Part shown: piece after piece, positions 23,841 to 37,250 of the stretch
Layout: every line of letters begins with the position of its first letter
Numbering within the stretch: position 1 is the stretch's first letter
Assembly: GCA_029465975.1 (NCBI GenBank)
Contig: CM055755.1
Span: 2,376,930-2,440,929, forward strand
DNA from: Dallia pectoralis
Taxonomy: Eukaryota; Chordata; Actinopteri; Esociformes; Umbridae
Reading direction: 5' to 3'
DNA: 64,000 nucleotides
The notes under the pieces: generated by a model
Told to the model about the DNA's origin: nothing
The model's database searches: none
What the model saw: only the letters and a program-made list of their open reading frames with translations
Program-made: the position numbers and the translations under genes

Positions 23841-25611
23841 CATTTCACCTACTGCTTTACGTCGTACTGTACTTGGAACCAGAACATTGAATCTAATCTT
23901 GATTTAGTTGGCACCGTTGGGCCGCATGAAGGCGTTGGCACGTTACACTTTCCATGAAAAATACAGTGATCCATTAAAATGCAACCAAAACAAAAGCCTG
24001 AACGTAGCTGCTGGGTTCCGGGGTCACGTTGATTCCTCGCTCTCTCACGAGCCCCGAGAACTCCTCCTGTTTGCTGTTTGAAAATGGCAAGCTTCACTTT
24101 GCCACACAATCAGCCTTTGAACAGATGTTTACCAATTTGGACACGCTCGCAGGGATTTATAGCTAAGTGAACACACTTCAAGGAAGGCATGAACAAAAGT
24201 GATTGGTCCAAATTAGCCCCCGAACGGAGATGATTAGAATCAATAGTTCCGGGACCACATTCACATCCGTACGAGCTCCGGACAAACTGTTGTTGTCTCG
24301 CATACGGCTTGTGTCTCGGATTTAAGGTTTGGTTTGTAATCCCGTCGATGCTAAATAAAACAGTTGGTCGTCACCTTGGTTGGTACTACATGCGCAGCAC
24401 AAAACACCCAGATAAAGACGGAATTCATCGTGTGACAGAAAGCTTCACAAGCCAGAATAACACAGTCTATTCACCATAAAACACCCTCAATAAAGATGCA
24501 CACCTGACAGACACAGACAGGTGTGTGCGGTAAACCATCTCATATGACCTGTAAACACACCAGCGTTCAGCTCAGCCCGTTGTCATAGACAGAAACAGCC
24601 ATCCTAGTCACCGATGACTAGCCTACGTGCTTTGTTTAGCCTATTCCAAAAGGCTAAATAACACTTAGACCCGCAGTAAGTCCAAAGTAGCCTAGCACGC
24701 AAAACGCAAACCTGTTCAGAATTGGAGTTAAATTCCCCAGAATCACAAGTTAGACTCTGTGTGTACATTTACCATTAAATATCCCTGTTGTGTGTGTCTG
24801 CACACATGTGGTTTAGCTCCAGACCAAGATTCAAAAGGTCTCTTGATCAGGGCTCGTAATCGGTGTCCTCCCTGAGTAGAACAGTTGACCATAATCGCTC
24901 CTGTAAATCACTGTGAATAAGAGCGCCTGCTGAATGCCTAATATGTTTCACTCTTCCGTTTCCTCCTCAGCCTCATCTGTCTGAGGGAACCGAAGAAACC
25001 GAAGTAGAACTCCACGAAATAACCTCTCCCTGTCCTCCTCTCATCAATCAAGATCAGGCTAGAAGCCGTTGCACTACAGAGAAATAACAAGGCGTTTAAG
25101 CAAACACAATGTGTTCAGAAATACTTCCCCAGCCTTTTCTGGTTAACTGAAATGTATTCCGCCTCAGAGTCTTTAACATTTGATGTTCGCCATAATGTGA
25201 ATAAAGATAGCAAGTATTTCTCAGACAAATCCATTGATATGCGAACCCTCTCTGCCTGCAACAGCGACCGGGGGATTGAACCCAGGACATCATACATACA
25301 AAGCATTCCTTTACGACTGATTGGTTTGTCGTATGTACGACGTCGCACAAATGTTCAGACGGAGCTGCGACTTCAGGTGCTTTAAGAGTACCTGCACTTT
25401 GTGTGTGTATCTCAACACTTAGAGCACGAGGCTTATACTCAAACAGCCTCCAAACACCGTGTCTCTGGGTGATTGGGTCTTCTTTTACAGTGATTGAATC
25501 CTTCTGCAGACACACAGATTACAGACTAACAGTGAACATTAAATCCACACATATCCAGGTGTTGTTTCAACGGGCTTTCTCACTGTAAAATGTTTTTGGA
25601 AATATCAATAC
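23841..25611. other. Low-copy DNA with SINE-like traces
   Basis: A SINE/LINE-type tail ('tgtaaatcactgtgaataagagcgcctgctgaatg') lies at about 24902-24945. A B-box-like GGGTTCAATCCCC is present on the minus strand at about 25272-25284, without a clear A box; it may be a second tRNA-derived relic. The 139-codon minus frame at 25096-25515 covers this relic and shows no domain. Confidence 0.45.
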
Positions 25612-29479
<3,868 letters not shown>

Positions 29480-29660
29480 ATATTGACTCTACACTTGATC
29501 CTGTATTGCCATGTAGAATCCCACTGCTATTTGCACTCTTGTGTTCTGTGTATTTATTGTGTACGTTGTCTTGGACATTTTTCACCTTATCTTGGCCAGG
29601 TTGCCATTGCAAATAAGAATGTGTTCTCACTCTATTAAGTAAAGGTTAAATTAAAAAAAC
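29480..29660 (+). mobile_element. Dispersed retroposon 3' end
   Basis: 'ttgtcttggacatttttcaccttatcttggccaggttgccattgcaaataagaatgtgttctcac...aagtaaaggttaaattaaaa' matches a very common fish retroposon 3' end ('cttggccaggttgcaattgcaaatgagaa...taaataaaggttaaataaa'). It ends in a degenerate AAA-rich tail at 29640-29660. The LINE or SINE it belongs to is not identified. Confidence 0.6.
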
Positions 29661-29724
29661 ACAAAGAATAAATGTCAGAATCACTGGAAGTGCAGGTGTG
29701 CATTAAGCAAGTACAGGTGTGCCA

Positions 29725-29921
29725 TAACTTAGAGGACTCAAGGCTATGATCGCTGCCCAATGAACTTTAACAAAATACGGAAAAACGGGTCTCAATACTT
29801 GCGAACACATCTGAAAACCAATTTTTCTTCTGTCACCATTGTGTATAGGTTATAACGGACTGTGAAATACTGTGGAAAAATTAAACTGGTCTGAACACTT
29901 TCTCAGTACACTGTAAAAATA
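29725..29921 (+). mobile_element. Tc1-like element, isolated right end
   Basis: Two copies of the Tc1 IR/DR end motif lie in the same orientation: inner GGGTCTCAATACTTGCGAAC at about 29789 and outer TGGTCTGAACACTTTCTCAG + TACACTGT at about 29895-29921. Upstream 'ctcaaggctatgatcgctgcc...aactttaacaaaatac' fits the conserved sequence just inside the right end of a widespread fish Tc1 family. No left end or transposase lies upstream, so it is a solitary fragment. Confidence 0.7.
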
Positions 29922-30888
29922 ATTAAATGAACAGAGCCCTGTATGACACTACATGTAGACAACTGTAGGTTATATTTGAAAGCTGTTTCTATATTAAAGA
30001 ACGATAGGATTTGTTCCAGGGGTTGTTTGTAGGACACTCTGGTATTAGTTGTTTTAATTAGGCCCAAATATTCCCAGGAGCTAATTGTTCTACTGTCTGA
30101 ATTTGTATAACAAAGCGGACAGAAATGTTAATTAGAGAGGACAGGAAATAAGTGTTTCTTCCGGACCTGAGTTGAGCAGTCAGGAAAAAGTAAAGTAGCA
30201 ATGTTCTAACTAAGGAACATGTTCTCTGCTAAAGGTTTAAGTACACTGAAATCACATGAGCATCCAATCAACCATTCATATTAAGTTGTGGAAAATCATG
30301 CACGTTAAGCCCCACCTGGGACAGCAATAGCGGTTACTGCAATTGCCAAAAGTCAACAGATCTCTCACAAAACCAGAATTTCTACCGAACGTTTGCTTAG
30401 TAACCCCAAAAAAACTGTGAGAACATGGGTTTGCATAGCATGCGTTTTATTCTGGTGAAGCGTGCACGGAGGCTTAAACATTTGTACAAAATCTACATCT
30501 GTAATAAACCATCTGTGATTATTTATTTTTTAAATATATTCATGACACTCTACGCTCTATTATGTACGTCGGCTCCAAGCAGGGGACTGTGCATACTAAA
30601 GAAACAGCCTGAAGTTTTCCACACAACATGACATTGTGATCAAAGAAAACCTAGTGACACATCAACACCTCAACAGGCACTGTCACTCAGAGGGAACAAA
30701 ATTATTAAAAACATTAGAATGTTTCGCTGCTGCAGTGAGAAGGCGTCCATATTTCTGACAAAATTTCTAGAAACCTGAAACCGAAGAGTTTTCTCCTTCC
30801 AGGCTTTCTTCCTCATTAGAGCTGAAGTTCCCTAGCTGCTTCCTTAATGAGCAGAACAGTTTATAACCACCCCAAGATCTCCCTCCAT

Positions 30889-30889
<1 letters not shown>
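29922..30889. other. Low-copy non-coding DNA
   Basis: No gene or repeat signature seen. The frame at 30425-30631 is short and motif-less. Confidence 0.5.

Positions 30890-30972
<83 letters not shown>
30890..30972. repeat. (AC)n microsatellite
   Basis: About 41 uninterrupted CA units. Confidence 0.96.
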
Positions 30973-30975
<3 letters not shown>

Positions 30976-31078
30976 ACCTCACAACCACCAACAGACCGGA
31001 TTAGAGATGAAACACTGTGCATTAATTCTCCGCTTTCCTTCATTCTTCCTTTCTAATCCCCACATTACTACCACAGTA

Positions 31079-31707
31079 ACTGGAATAAACCCAGAGCACA
31101 ATGTTAGACAACACAACTAGAATAAACCCATAACACAATGTTAGACAACACAACTAGAATAAACCCATAACACAATGTTAGACAACACAACTAGAATAAA
31201 CCCATAACACAATGTTAGACAACACAACTAGAATAAACCCATAACACAATGTTAGACAACACAACTAGAATAAACCCATAACACAATGTTAGACAACACA
31301 ACTAGAATAAACCCATAACACAATGTTAGACAACACAACTAGAATAAACCCATAACACAATGTTAGACAACACAACTAGAATAAACCCATAACACAATGT
31401 TAGACAACACAACTAGAATAAACCCAGAGCACAATGTTAGACAACACAACTAGAATAAACCCATAACACAATGTTAGACAACACAACTAGAATAAACCCA
31501 TAACACAATGTTAGACAACACAACTAGAATAAACCCATAACACAATGTTAGACAACACAACTAGAATAAACCCATAACACAATGTTAGACAACACAACTA
31601 GAATAAACCCAGAGCACAATGTTAGACAACACAACTAGAATAAACCCATAACACAATGTTAGACAACACAACTAGAATAAACCCATAACACAATGTTAGA
31701 CAACATT
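31079..31707. repeat. 37-bp minisatellite, 17 copies
   Basis: Unit AACTAGAATAAACCCATAAC + ACAATGTTAGACAACAC. Copies 1 (31079), 10 (31412) and 15 (31597) carry CCCAGAGCAC instead of CCCATAACAC; the others look identical. Nearly all divergence is confined to that one position. Confidence 0.95.
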
Positions 31708-32034
31708 TAATTTCAAGCAGCAGAAGACATGGTGTAGTCGACGATGTGACCTTTTCTCCTTTTTATGGATCTTCCACCGTCACTGAGCGTAGCCAGCACT
31801 AAAGAAACAGCCTGTCACGAAAAGGAAGAGCCTGTATCCCAAAGTGCAGCCTGTTCCCTATGTAGCACACTACTTTTAAGCAGATAAATAAGGCCCGGGT
31901 CAAGATGAAGTACAGAATAGGATGCCATTGGGGATAACAGGTATATAGGCGTATTTATGGCCTAAATTGCAAATGTTTGTTCACAGATGGATGGACACGT
32001 GTGTCAGAGGAACCATAGATAACAGTTTTTAAGA
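31708..32034. other. Short non-coding stretch with a MITE-like palindrome
   Basis: At 31836-31945 'tcccaaagtgcagcctgttccctatgtagcacactactttt' is followed by 'cagaataggatgccattgggga'. The outer arms are inverted copies of each other (TCCC-AA-TGCA-CCT-TTC pattern) and resemble the dispersed family also traced at 23707. No gene seen. Confidence 0.5.
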
Positions 32035-32315
32035 AAGACTGGTGGGTGGTGAAGATATTGAGAGAGGAAGAGAGAATGTGTGAGAGAGAGAAGGAATGAG
32101 AGAAAGAGAGATTAGGAAAGATGATTGAGAGCAAGAGAGAGAGATTAAGAGAGGGAGAGAGATTGAGAGTGGGAGTGAGAATGAGGGAGTGATTGAAAAC
32201 CAGGGAGAGAGGTTGAGAGAGCGACAGGGAAAGAGATTGAGAGTGTTTGAGAGAGTGATTGAGAAAGAGTGAGAGAGATAGATTGATAGAGCGAGAGAGA
32301 GAGTAAGAGAGGAAC
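32035..32315. repeat. GA-rich microsatellite
   Basis: Mostly purine plus-strand tract of GAGAGAGA, GAGAATGAG and GATTGAGAGAG blocks. The Ser/Leu-rich minus frames are artefacts. Confidence 0.85.
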
Positions 32316-34043
32316 CTCCCCCGGCCGGCACTTCAGATAATAACGGTGGAGACATGCAAAGGACCTTCCAAAGCCTACTGTTAAAAAGCGACTGAGTGAT
32401 AAATCTGTTTCTGGCCTGACTGACTGAGCTAAAAATACAAAACACATTTTAGGAGCAGATGCCTCTATTCCTCTACACTTAATACATCACATCAATCTCA
32501 TTAACAGGGATTTAATTTCGATGTCTGCATTCCGGGCACTGAAAGTCGCCAAGTATTAAAAGTCAGAAAACTTTCGTAGCGATTTAACAGATGTTGCTGT
32601 GGGTGTATCGGAGATGGCGTGCCTTCATCGCTAGCGTCGTCGAGATGCTCCGTGCTTTTAGTCATGTATAATGAGCACAACACAAACACAAACACAATGG
32701 GAGTTACTGTTCACCTACGAGCTGCCAGCTTGCTACGTGGTAATGATATGTCTCGGGTGAGACCTAACCTACGCAGTGGCAGCCAGCCGTGCCGCAGATA
32801 AGTCACTCGCTTTTGCGTCGTGTTTAATCGGGCTAGAGTAATGTATGTTGTGTGCAGATGTACTGGGGGCTCGTGGTTCTTTATTATTCTCTGGTCGCTG
32901 TGGATGTTCCTATAGTCGGGTCATGTGAGTCTCGAGAATTCCCTGAAAACACAAAAGAACGCCATATTTATTACCATTCTTCCTCTTTCCATGTAGACTT
33001 GTTTTTCCCATTAGAGGCGGTTTAATTTAAAAGGACATAAAAAAATTTCACCCAGCATCAACTGATATTGAGTACAATTTCTATTCTTGGTTTTGGTGTT
33101 ATTGTCTCAAAGTTAGTAACATAATCTGATTACTTTTGATTACGTTGGCCTCACTTTCAAATTAAGAGACATTCTAAAACAAATAGGAATATAATTTGAA
33201 TATAATCGAACAACACTGCAATATATTATCTTATAATTTAACAGATTACAGTTACTGTATCTTGTAATCCATTACCCGACCCGGATATAAATAAATGTAC
33301 AGCGTAATTACAGTAATTTAATATTTACAATATTTACAGCACACACTGAGTGACGTTCCGTCATCCGCACAAGCTTTTTACGTACGGTTGGTAGGACCTG
33401 CTTTTACGTTGTTTTTATAAATATTATTTGTGGATAAAGTACATAAGGCCCAGCCACAGTATAGTTCACAGTGGACTGACACAGTCGGAAACAGAACTCT
33501 GCGGTCCATTTACGTTCCAAGTGGCCCTCACCTTCCTCTCTCCTCTGTTAGGTAAGGACCGCTGTTCTGAGCCCAAAAACAAGAGCAGTTCGCGTATATT
33601 CATTTTGAAACCAATACACCGTGAATTATTCAATGGCACCCGCTACATTGGCTATCAAAAAGTAACAACATTGTCACTTTTCACCAGTTGAATTTGTCAC
33701 TCACACTAGCGAACTTACAAATGTGACAATTTAGCCTGGTTAGGGCACATCTGCTTTAGCGACGACCATATGAAATTCTATTTTTTCCTACGCGGGTGTT
33801 CAATATGAAGTCTACAGATGCTTCAATCGCCCATTTCATTTAACAGTCGAACAATATATCAGCCCGCTAGTTTCCTTGCGGTGTGAGTGAATTATGGCCC
33901 AGTCCAATTTCCACACGAGTCAGTCTTCACATGACGTCGTTTTTACTGACACTGACTGACTTCCTCTTCCTATCGCCATGGCGCTAACATTACCTGCCCC
34001 CCCAGGCCTCCCCCACACAGTTTCCACCCACAGTCAAATAGCC
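32316..34043. other. Low-copy DNA, left flank of the retrotransposon
   Basis: No gene is seen. The 87-codon frame at 33428-33691 has no motif. The last 200 bases are CpG-containing, and the flank ends with GTTAG (34044-34048), which is duplicated on the other side of the element. Confidence 0.5.
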
Positions 34044-34048
34044 GTTAG
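34044..34048. other. Target site duplication, left
   Basis: GTTAG immediately before the LTR TG; the same five bases follow the right LTR at 39225-39229. Confidence 0.93.
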
Positions 34049-34510
34049 TGTGAGGAATCCCTCTAGCGCAGCTCCCCTGCCCTCTGGTGGCGGGTTTCGT
34101 CGTTCGTCGTCGCCGACGTATTAGCGGCCGCCGCCCCCTCATTTGTCACTTTGTCTAGTCCTGTCTATTGCACACACCTGGTGTTCATTCCCCATTAGTC
34201 TCCTATATAGGCTTCCTCTGTGGGGTCATGTCCTCGTGTGGTATTGTTGACTGTTGTACGTGTGTACACGCCTCCCGGCGTTATATTAGAGACATTTGTG
34301 TGTCTATTTTCATATTGAGCCCTTGTTGTCGGGCCTTTACTTTTAAGCGCTGTGTCGCTGGTTTTTGTTTCGGTTACGGTACTAGTGAGTACCTAGCAAG
34401 TGGCGTTGTCACGAGATTACATTAAAAACTCATCAACGCTACGGATCCTGGCCTGCCTCCTTTTCTGCATTTACACACCTCGCCGGCTACGAGACAGAGC
34501 CGGCGTGACA
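34049..34510 (+). repeat. 5' LTR (462 bp)
   Basis: Begins TGTGAGG and ends GTGACA, with TG...CA ends. It contains TATATAG at 34204-34210 and an ATTAAA polyadenylation signal at 34421-34426. U3 is therefore about 34049-34235, R about 34236 to shortly after 34445, and U5 the remainder. An 85-codon frame inside (34168-34425), repeated in the other LTR, shows no domain. Confidence 0.95.
34204..34210 (+). promoter_or_regulatory. LTR TATA box
   Basis: TATATAG in the 5' LTR; the copy in the 3' LTR is at 38918-38924. A start about 30 bp downstream would fall at 34234-34238, matching the start of the decamer complementary to the primer site. Confidence 0.7.
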
Positions 34511-34511
34511 G

Positions 34512-34521
34512 AATACCACAC
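34512..34521 (+). promoter_or_regulatory. Self-priming primer binding site
   Basis: AATACCACAC lies one base inside the 5' LTR, where the primer binding site must be. It is the exact reverse complement of GTGTGGTATT at 34236-34245, the predicted 5' end of the transcript. No tRNA-type site starting TGG is present there. In the Tf1/sushi group the RNA's own 5' end folds back to prime reverse transcription. Confidence 0.75.
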
Positions 34522-34542
34522 CCAAAAGAAAGGGAAAGGACC

Positions 34543-35790
34543 ATGGATCCCGCAGGACAGGCGACCCTCACCCGTCACGAGGAGATGCTCGCGTCCCTGG
34601 GAACGGCGATGGACCGGGTGATGACCACCATGGAGCGGCTGGAGAAGAGACTCCCCGATCCTGCCACGGCGGCCACGGTTCCCTTACCGGCATCTCCACC
34701 ACCGGCAGCTCGGGCGATTGCGCTCCAGCTTCCGGGGCATTATGACGGGGCAGCGGATCGCTGTCAGGGTTTTATTCTCCAGCTCGAGCTGTATTTTAGC
34801 TCCCTGAACGCGGTTCCCTCAGACCACGAAAAGGTGTCTGCGTTGGTCTCTCGCCTCACTGGTAAAGCCCTCGCATGGGCTAATTCCATATGGAATGGAG
34901 GAGGGCCGATCCTCCATCAGTGGGAGGCATTCGTTCGGACCTTCCGGTCCATTTTCGACAAACCCCCTGAGGGCCGGGAGGCGGGCGAGTGCCTCTTTCA
35001 CCTGAGGCAGGGGAGCCGGAGCGTTCAGGACTTCGCGTTGGAGTTTAGAACCCTGGCGGCGGGGGCTGGGTGGGGTGAGCGAGCATACATCGATGCTTTT
35101 CGGTGTAGTTTGAGGCCGGACGTCCGTAAGGAGTTAGCATGCAGGGATGCCACATTGTCCTTTGACCAACTGGTGGACATGGCAATCAAGCTGGATAACC
35201 TGCTTGCGGCTCGCGGACGTACCGGTCCGGCTCCGCTCGCTCTGCCTGGTCCCGCGGCTGCTCCCGTTCCTATGGAGGTGGGAGGCGCTGCGCATCGGGA
35301 GACCGCGCGGCAGAAGGAGTGCACCTTTTGTGGCAGAGGGGGGCACTCTGCCTCCCACTGTTACCAGAGGCTGGGTAGGAAGTCTGACACTTCTGCGACG
35401 CAGGTAAACGCACCTAACACCCGACTGGAACCCTCTGACGCTCATGTCACTCTACCGGTGCGTTTCCCCGGTTTTCACACCATGTCCCAGTGTAAGGCAC
35501 TAGTCGATTCAGGCGCAGCTGGGATTTTTATGGACAGGTCTTTTGCGCATACGCTGAACATTCCGCTAAAACTGTTGGACTGTCCTCGACCAATCACAGC
35601 CCTAGACAATCGTCCGCTGGGGTCTGGGGTGGTGAGGCAGGTCACAGTTCCAATCTCTATGATCTCTAATAACAATCACACCGAACATATTACTTTTCAT
35701 ATAATTGAGTCACCTAATTTTCCCGTGGTGTTGGGGTTGCCCTGGTTGGCGTTGCACAACCCCAGTTTTCATGGCCTCGGAGGGTTCTAG
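34543..35790 (+). CDS. Gag-protease of the LTR retrotransposon
   Basis: The ATG at 34543 starts an open frame of 415 codons. Residues about 60-220 have the character of a Ty3/gypsy capsid domain (retrotransposon gag: 'SALVSRLTGKALAWA', 'FRSIFDKP', 'LACRDATLSFDQLVDMAI'). A CCHC zinc knuckle (CX2CX4HX4C, residues 260-273, nucleotides from 35320) would bind the RNA. The aspartic protease follows in the same frame with the LVDSGA active site (Asp at about residue 322), as is usual when gag and pol are fused. The frame ends early at 35788-35790, after a one-base loss near 35772. The true product would run on into reverse transcriptase. The gag part itself has no breaks. Confidence 0.88.
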   Translation: MDPAGQATLTRHEEMLASLGTAMDRVMTTMERLEKRLPDPATAATVPLPASPPPAARAIALQLPGHYDGAADRCQGFILQLELYFSSLNAVPSDHEKVSALVSRLTGKALAWANSIWNGGGPILHQWEAFVRTFRSIFDKPPEGREAGECLFHLRQGSRSVQDFALEFRTLAAGAGWGERAYIDAFRCSLRPDVRKELACRDATLSFDQLVDMAIKLDNLLAARGRTGPAPLALPGPAAAPVPMEVGGAAHRETARQKECTFCGRGGHSASHCYQRLGRKSDTSATQVNAPNTRLEPSDAHVTLPVRFPGFHTMSQCKALVDSGAAGIFMDRSFAHTLNIPLKLLDCPRPITALDNRPLGSGVVRQVTVPISMISNNNHTEHITFHIIESPNFPVVLGLPWLALHNPSFHGLGGF

Positions 35791-37250
35791 CGGAGTGGGG
35801 ACAGGAGTGTCAGGGAAGGTGTCTGGGTGTTTCCATCAATGCGACATCTGTGGAGAGTCCAGACAGTGTCTCCACTGTGCGCATTCCTCCGGAGTATAGG
35901 GATTTGGCAGTTGTATTCTCCAAACAGTTGGCTACTAAATTACCACCCCATCGTCCGGGGGATTGCGCGATAGACCTACAGGTAGGCGTTGTACCACCGC
36001 ACAGTCACGTGTATCCCCTGTCCCAAGCGGAGACAGAGACGATGGAGACGTACATCTCTGAGTCATTAAGTCAGGGGATAATTCGCCATTCCACTTCTTC
36101 CGCCTCCTCGAGTTTCTTTTTGTGAAAAAAAAAAAAGACGGGGGTTGCGTCCCTGTATAGACTATCGGGCATTGAATAAAATTACAGTTCGTTATCGGTA
36201 TCCTCTCCCTCTGATTTCGACTGTGATAGAATCAATGCACGGGGCACGTTTTTCACAAAACTGGATCTCAGGAGCGCGTATAATTTGGTGCGTATCCGAG
36301 AGGGAGATGAGTGGAAGACAGCCTTTAGCACCACTTCAGGGCACTATGAGTACCTGGTGATGCCGTATGGGTTAATGAATGCGCCGTCGGTTTTCCAGTC
36401 CTTTGTGAATAACCTGTTTCGGGACATGGTCGGCGCGGTGTGGTGGTGTACATTGACGACATCCTGGTGTACTCTGCTACCCGTGCGGACCATGTCTCCC
36501 TTGTTCGCAGAGTACTGGAGCGACTGAGGGAGCATGACCTATATGCCAAATTGGAGAAGTGTCTGTTTTTTCAGCGAGCAGTCTCGTTTCTCGGGTTCCA
36601 CGTCACAGCGCAGGGAGTGGAGATGGAGATTGATCGCGTGGCGGCCGTGCGTAATTGGCCCATTCCCACCACGGTTAAGGCGGTACAACGGTTCATCGGG
36701 TTTTCCAACTTCTATCGTAGGTTTATCCGAAACTTTGGCAAGGTAGCAGCTCCTATTACATCCCTGTTGAGGGGTGGGCCATCTCGTATTCGCTGGTCGA
36801 ACGAGGCAGACTGTGCGTTTAGTGCATTGAAAACACTGTTCACCTCCGCACAGGTGTTGGCCTACCCAGATCCGTCGCTTCCGTTCATAGTGGAGGTTGA
36901 CGCGTCAGAGGTTGGGATAGGTGCGGTGCTATCCCAGCGCTCGGGCACGCCCCCTCAACTCCGCCCCTGTGCCTTTTACTCGCGGAAGCTCAGTGCGGCG
37001 GAGCAAAACTATGACGTAGGTGATAGGGAGCTGCTAGCTGTGGTTAAAGCTCTGTCTGAGTGGAGGCACTGGCTCGAGGGAGCGAGACACCCGTTTGTAG
37101 TCTGGACTGACCACCGTAACCTGGAGTATATTAGGGCAGCTAGGAGACTGAATCCTCGTCAGGCTAGGTGGGCGTTATTTTTACTCGGTTTGACTTTACG
37201 ATCTCGTACATTCCGGGTACAAAAAACGTCAAGGCAGACGCACTGTCCAG
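35772..37250 (+). pseudogene. Reverse transcriptase-RNase H region of pol, frame-broken
   Basis: Family matches continue through shifting frames. 35850-36125 is the pre-RT linker and start of RT; 36145-36260 has the 'CIDYRALN' block; 36285-36435 has the 'MPYGLMNAPSVFQ' block; 36440-37180 has the YIDD catalytic motif (36449-36460), the RT thumb and an RNase H domain with 'VDASEVGIGAVLSQ' and 'TDHRNLEY'. Frame changes fall near 35772, 36121 (T run), 36145, 36249-36253 (T run), 36438-36442 and 37178-37182 (T run). Each is explained by one missing base. The catalytic motifs themselves are intact, so decay is recent or the breaks are assembly errors. Confidence 0.88.

Noticed and set aside
25240..25345. 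A real tRNA gene
   Set aside because: Only a B-box-like word on the minus strand; no A box, and no cloverleaf could be traced. It is more likely a decayed SINE.
25096..25515. 139-codon minus frame as a gene
   Set aside because: It crosses a likely tRNA-derived repeat with a B-box-like word. No protein motif was found.
34168..34425. 85-codon frame repeated at 38882-39139 as a duplicated small gene
   Set aside because: Both copies are the R/U5 part of the two LTRs. The duplication is the LTR itself and no domain is visible.
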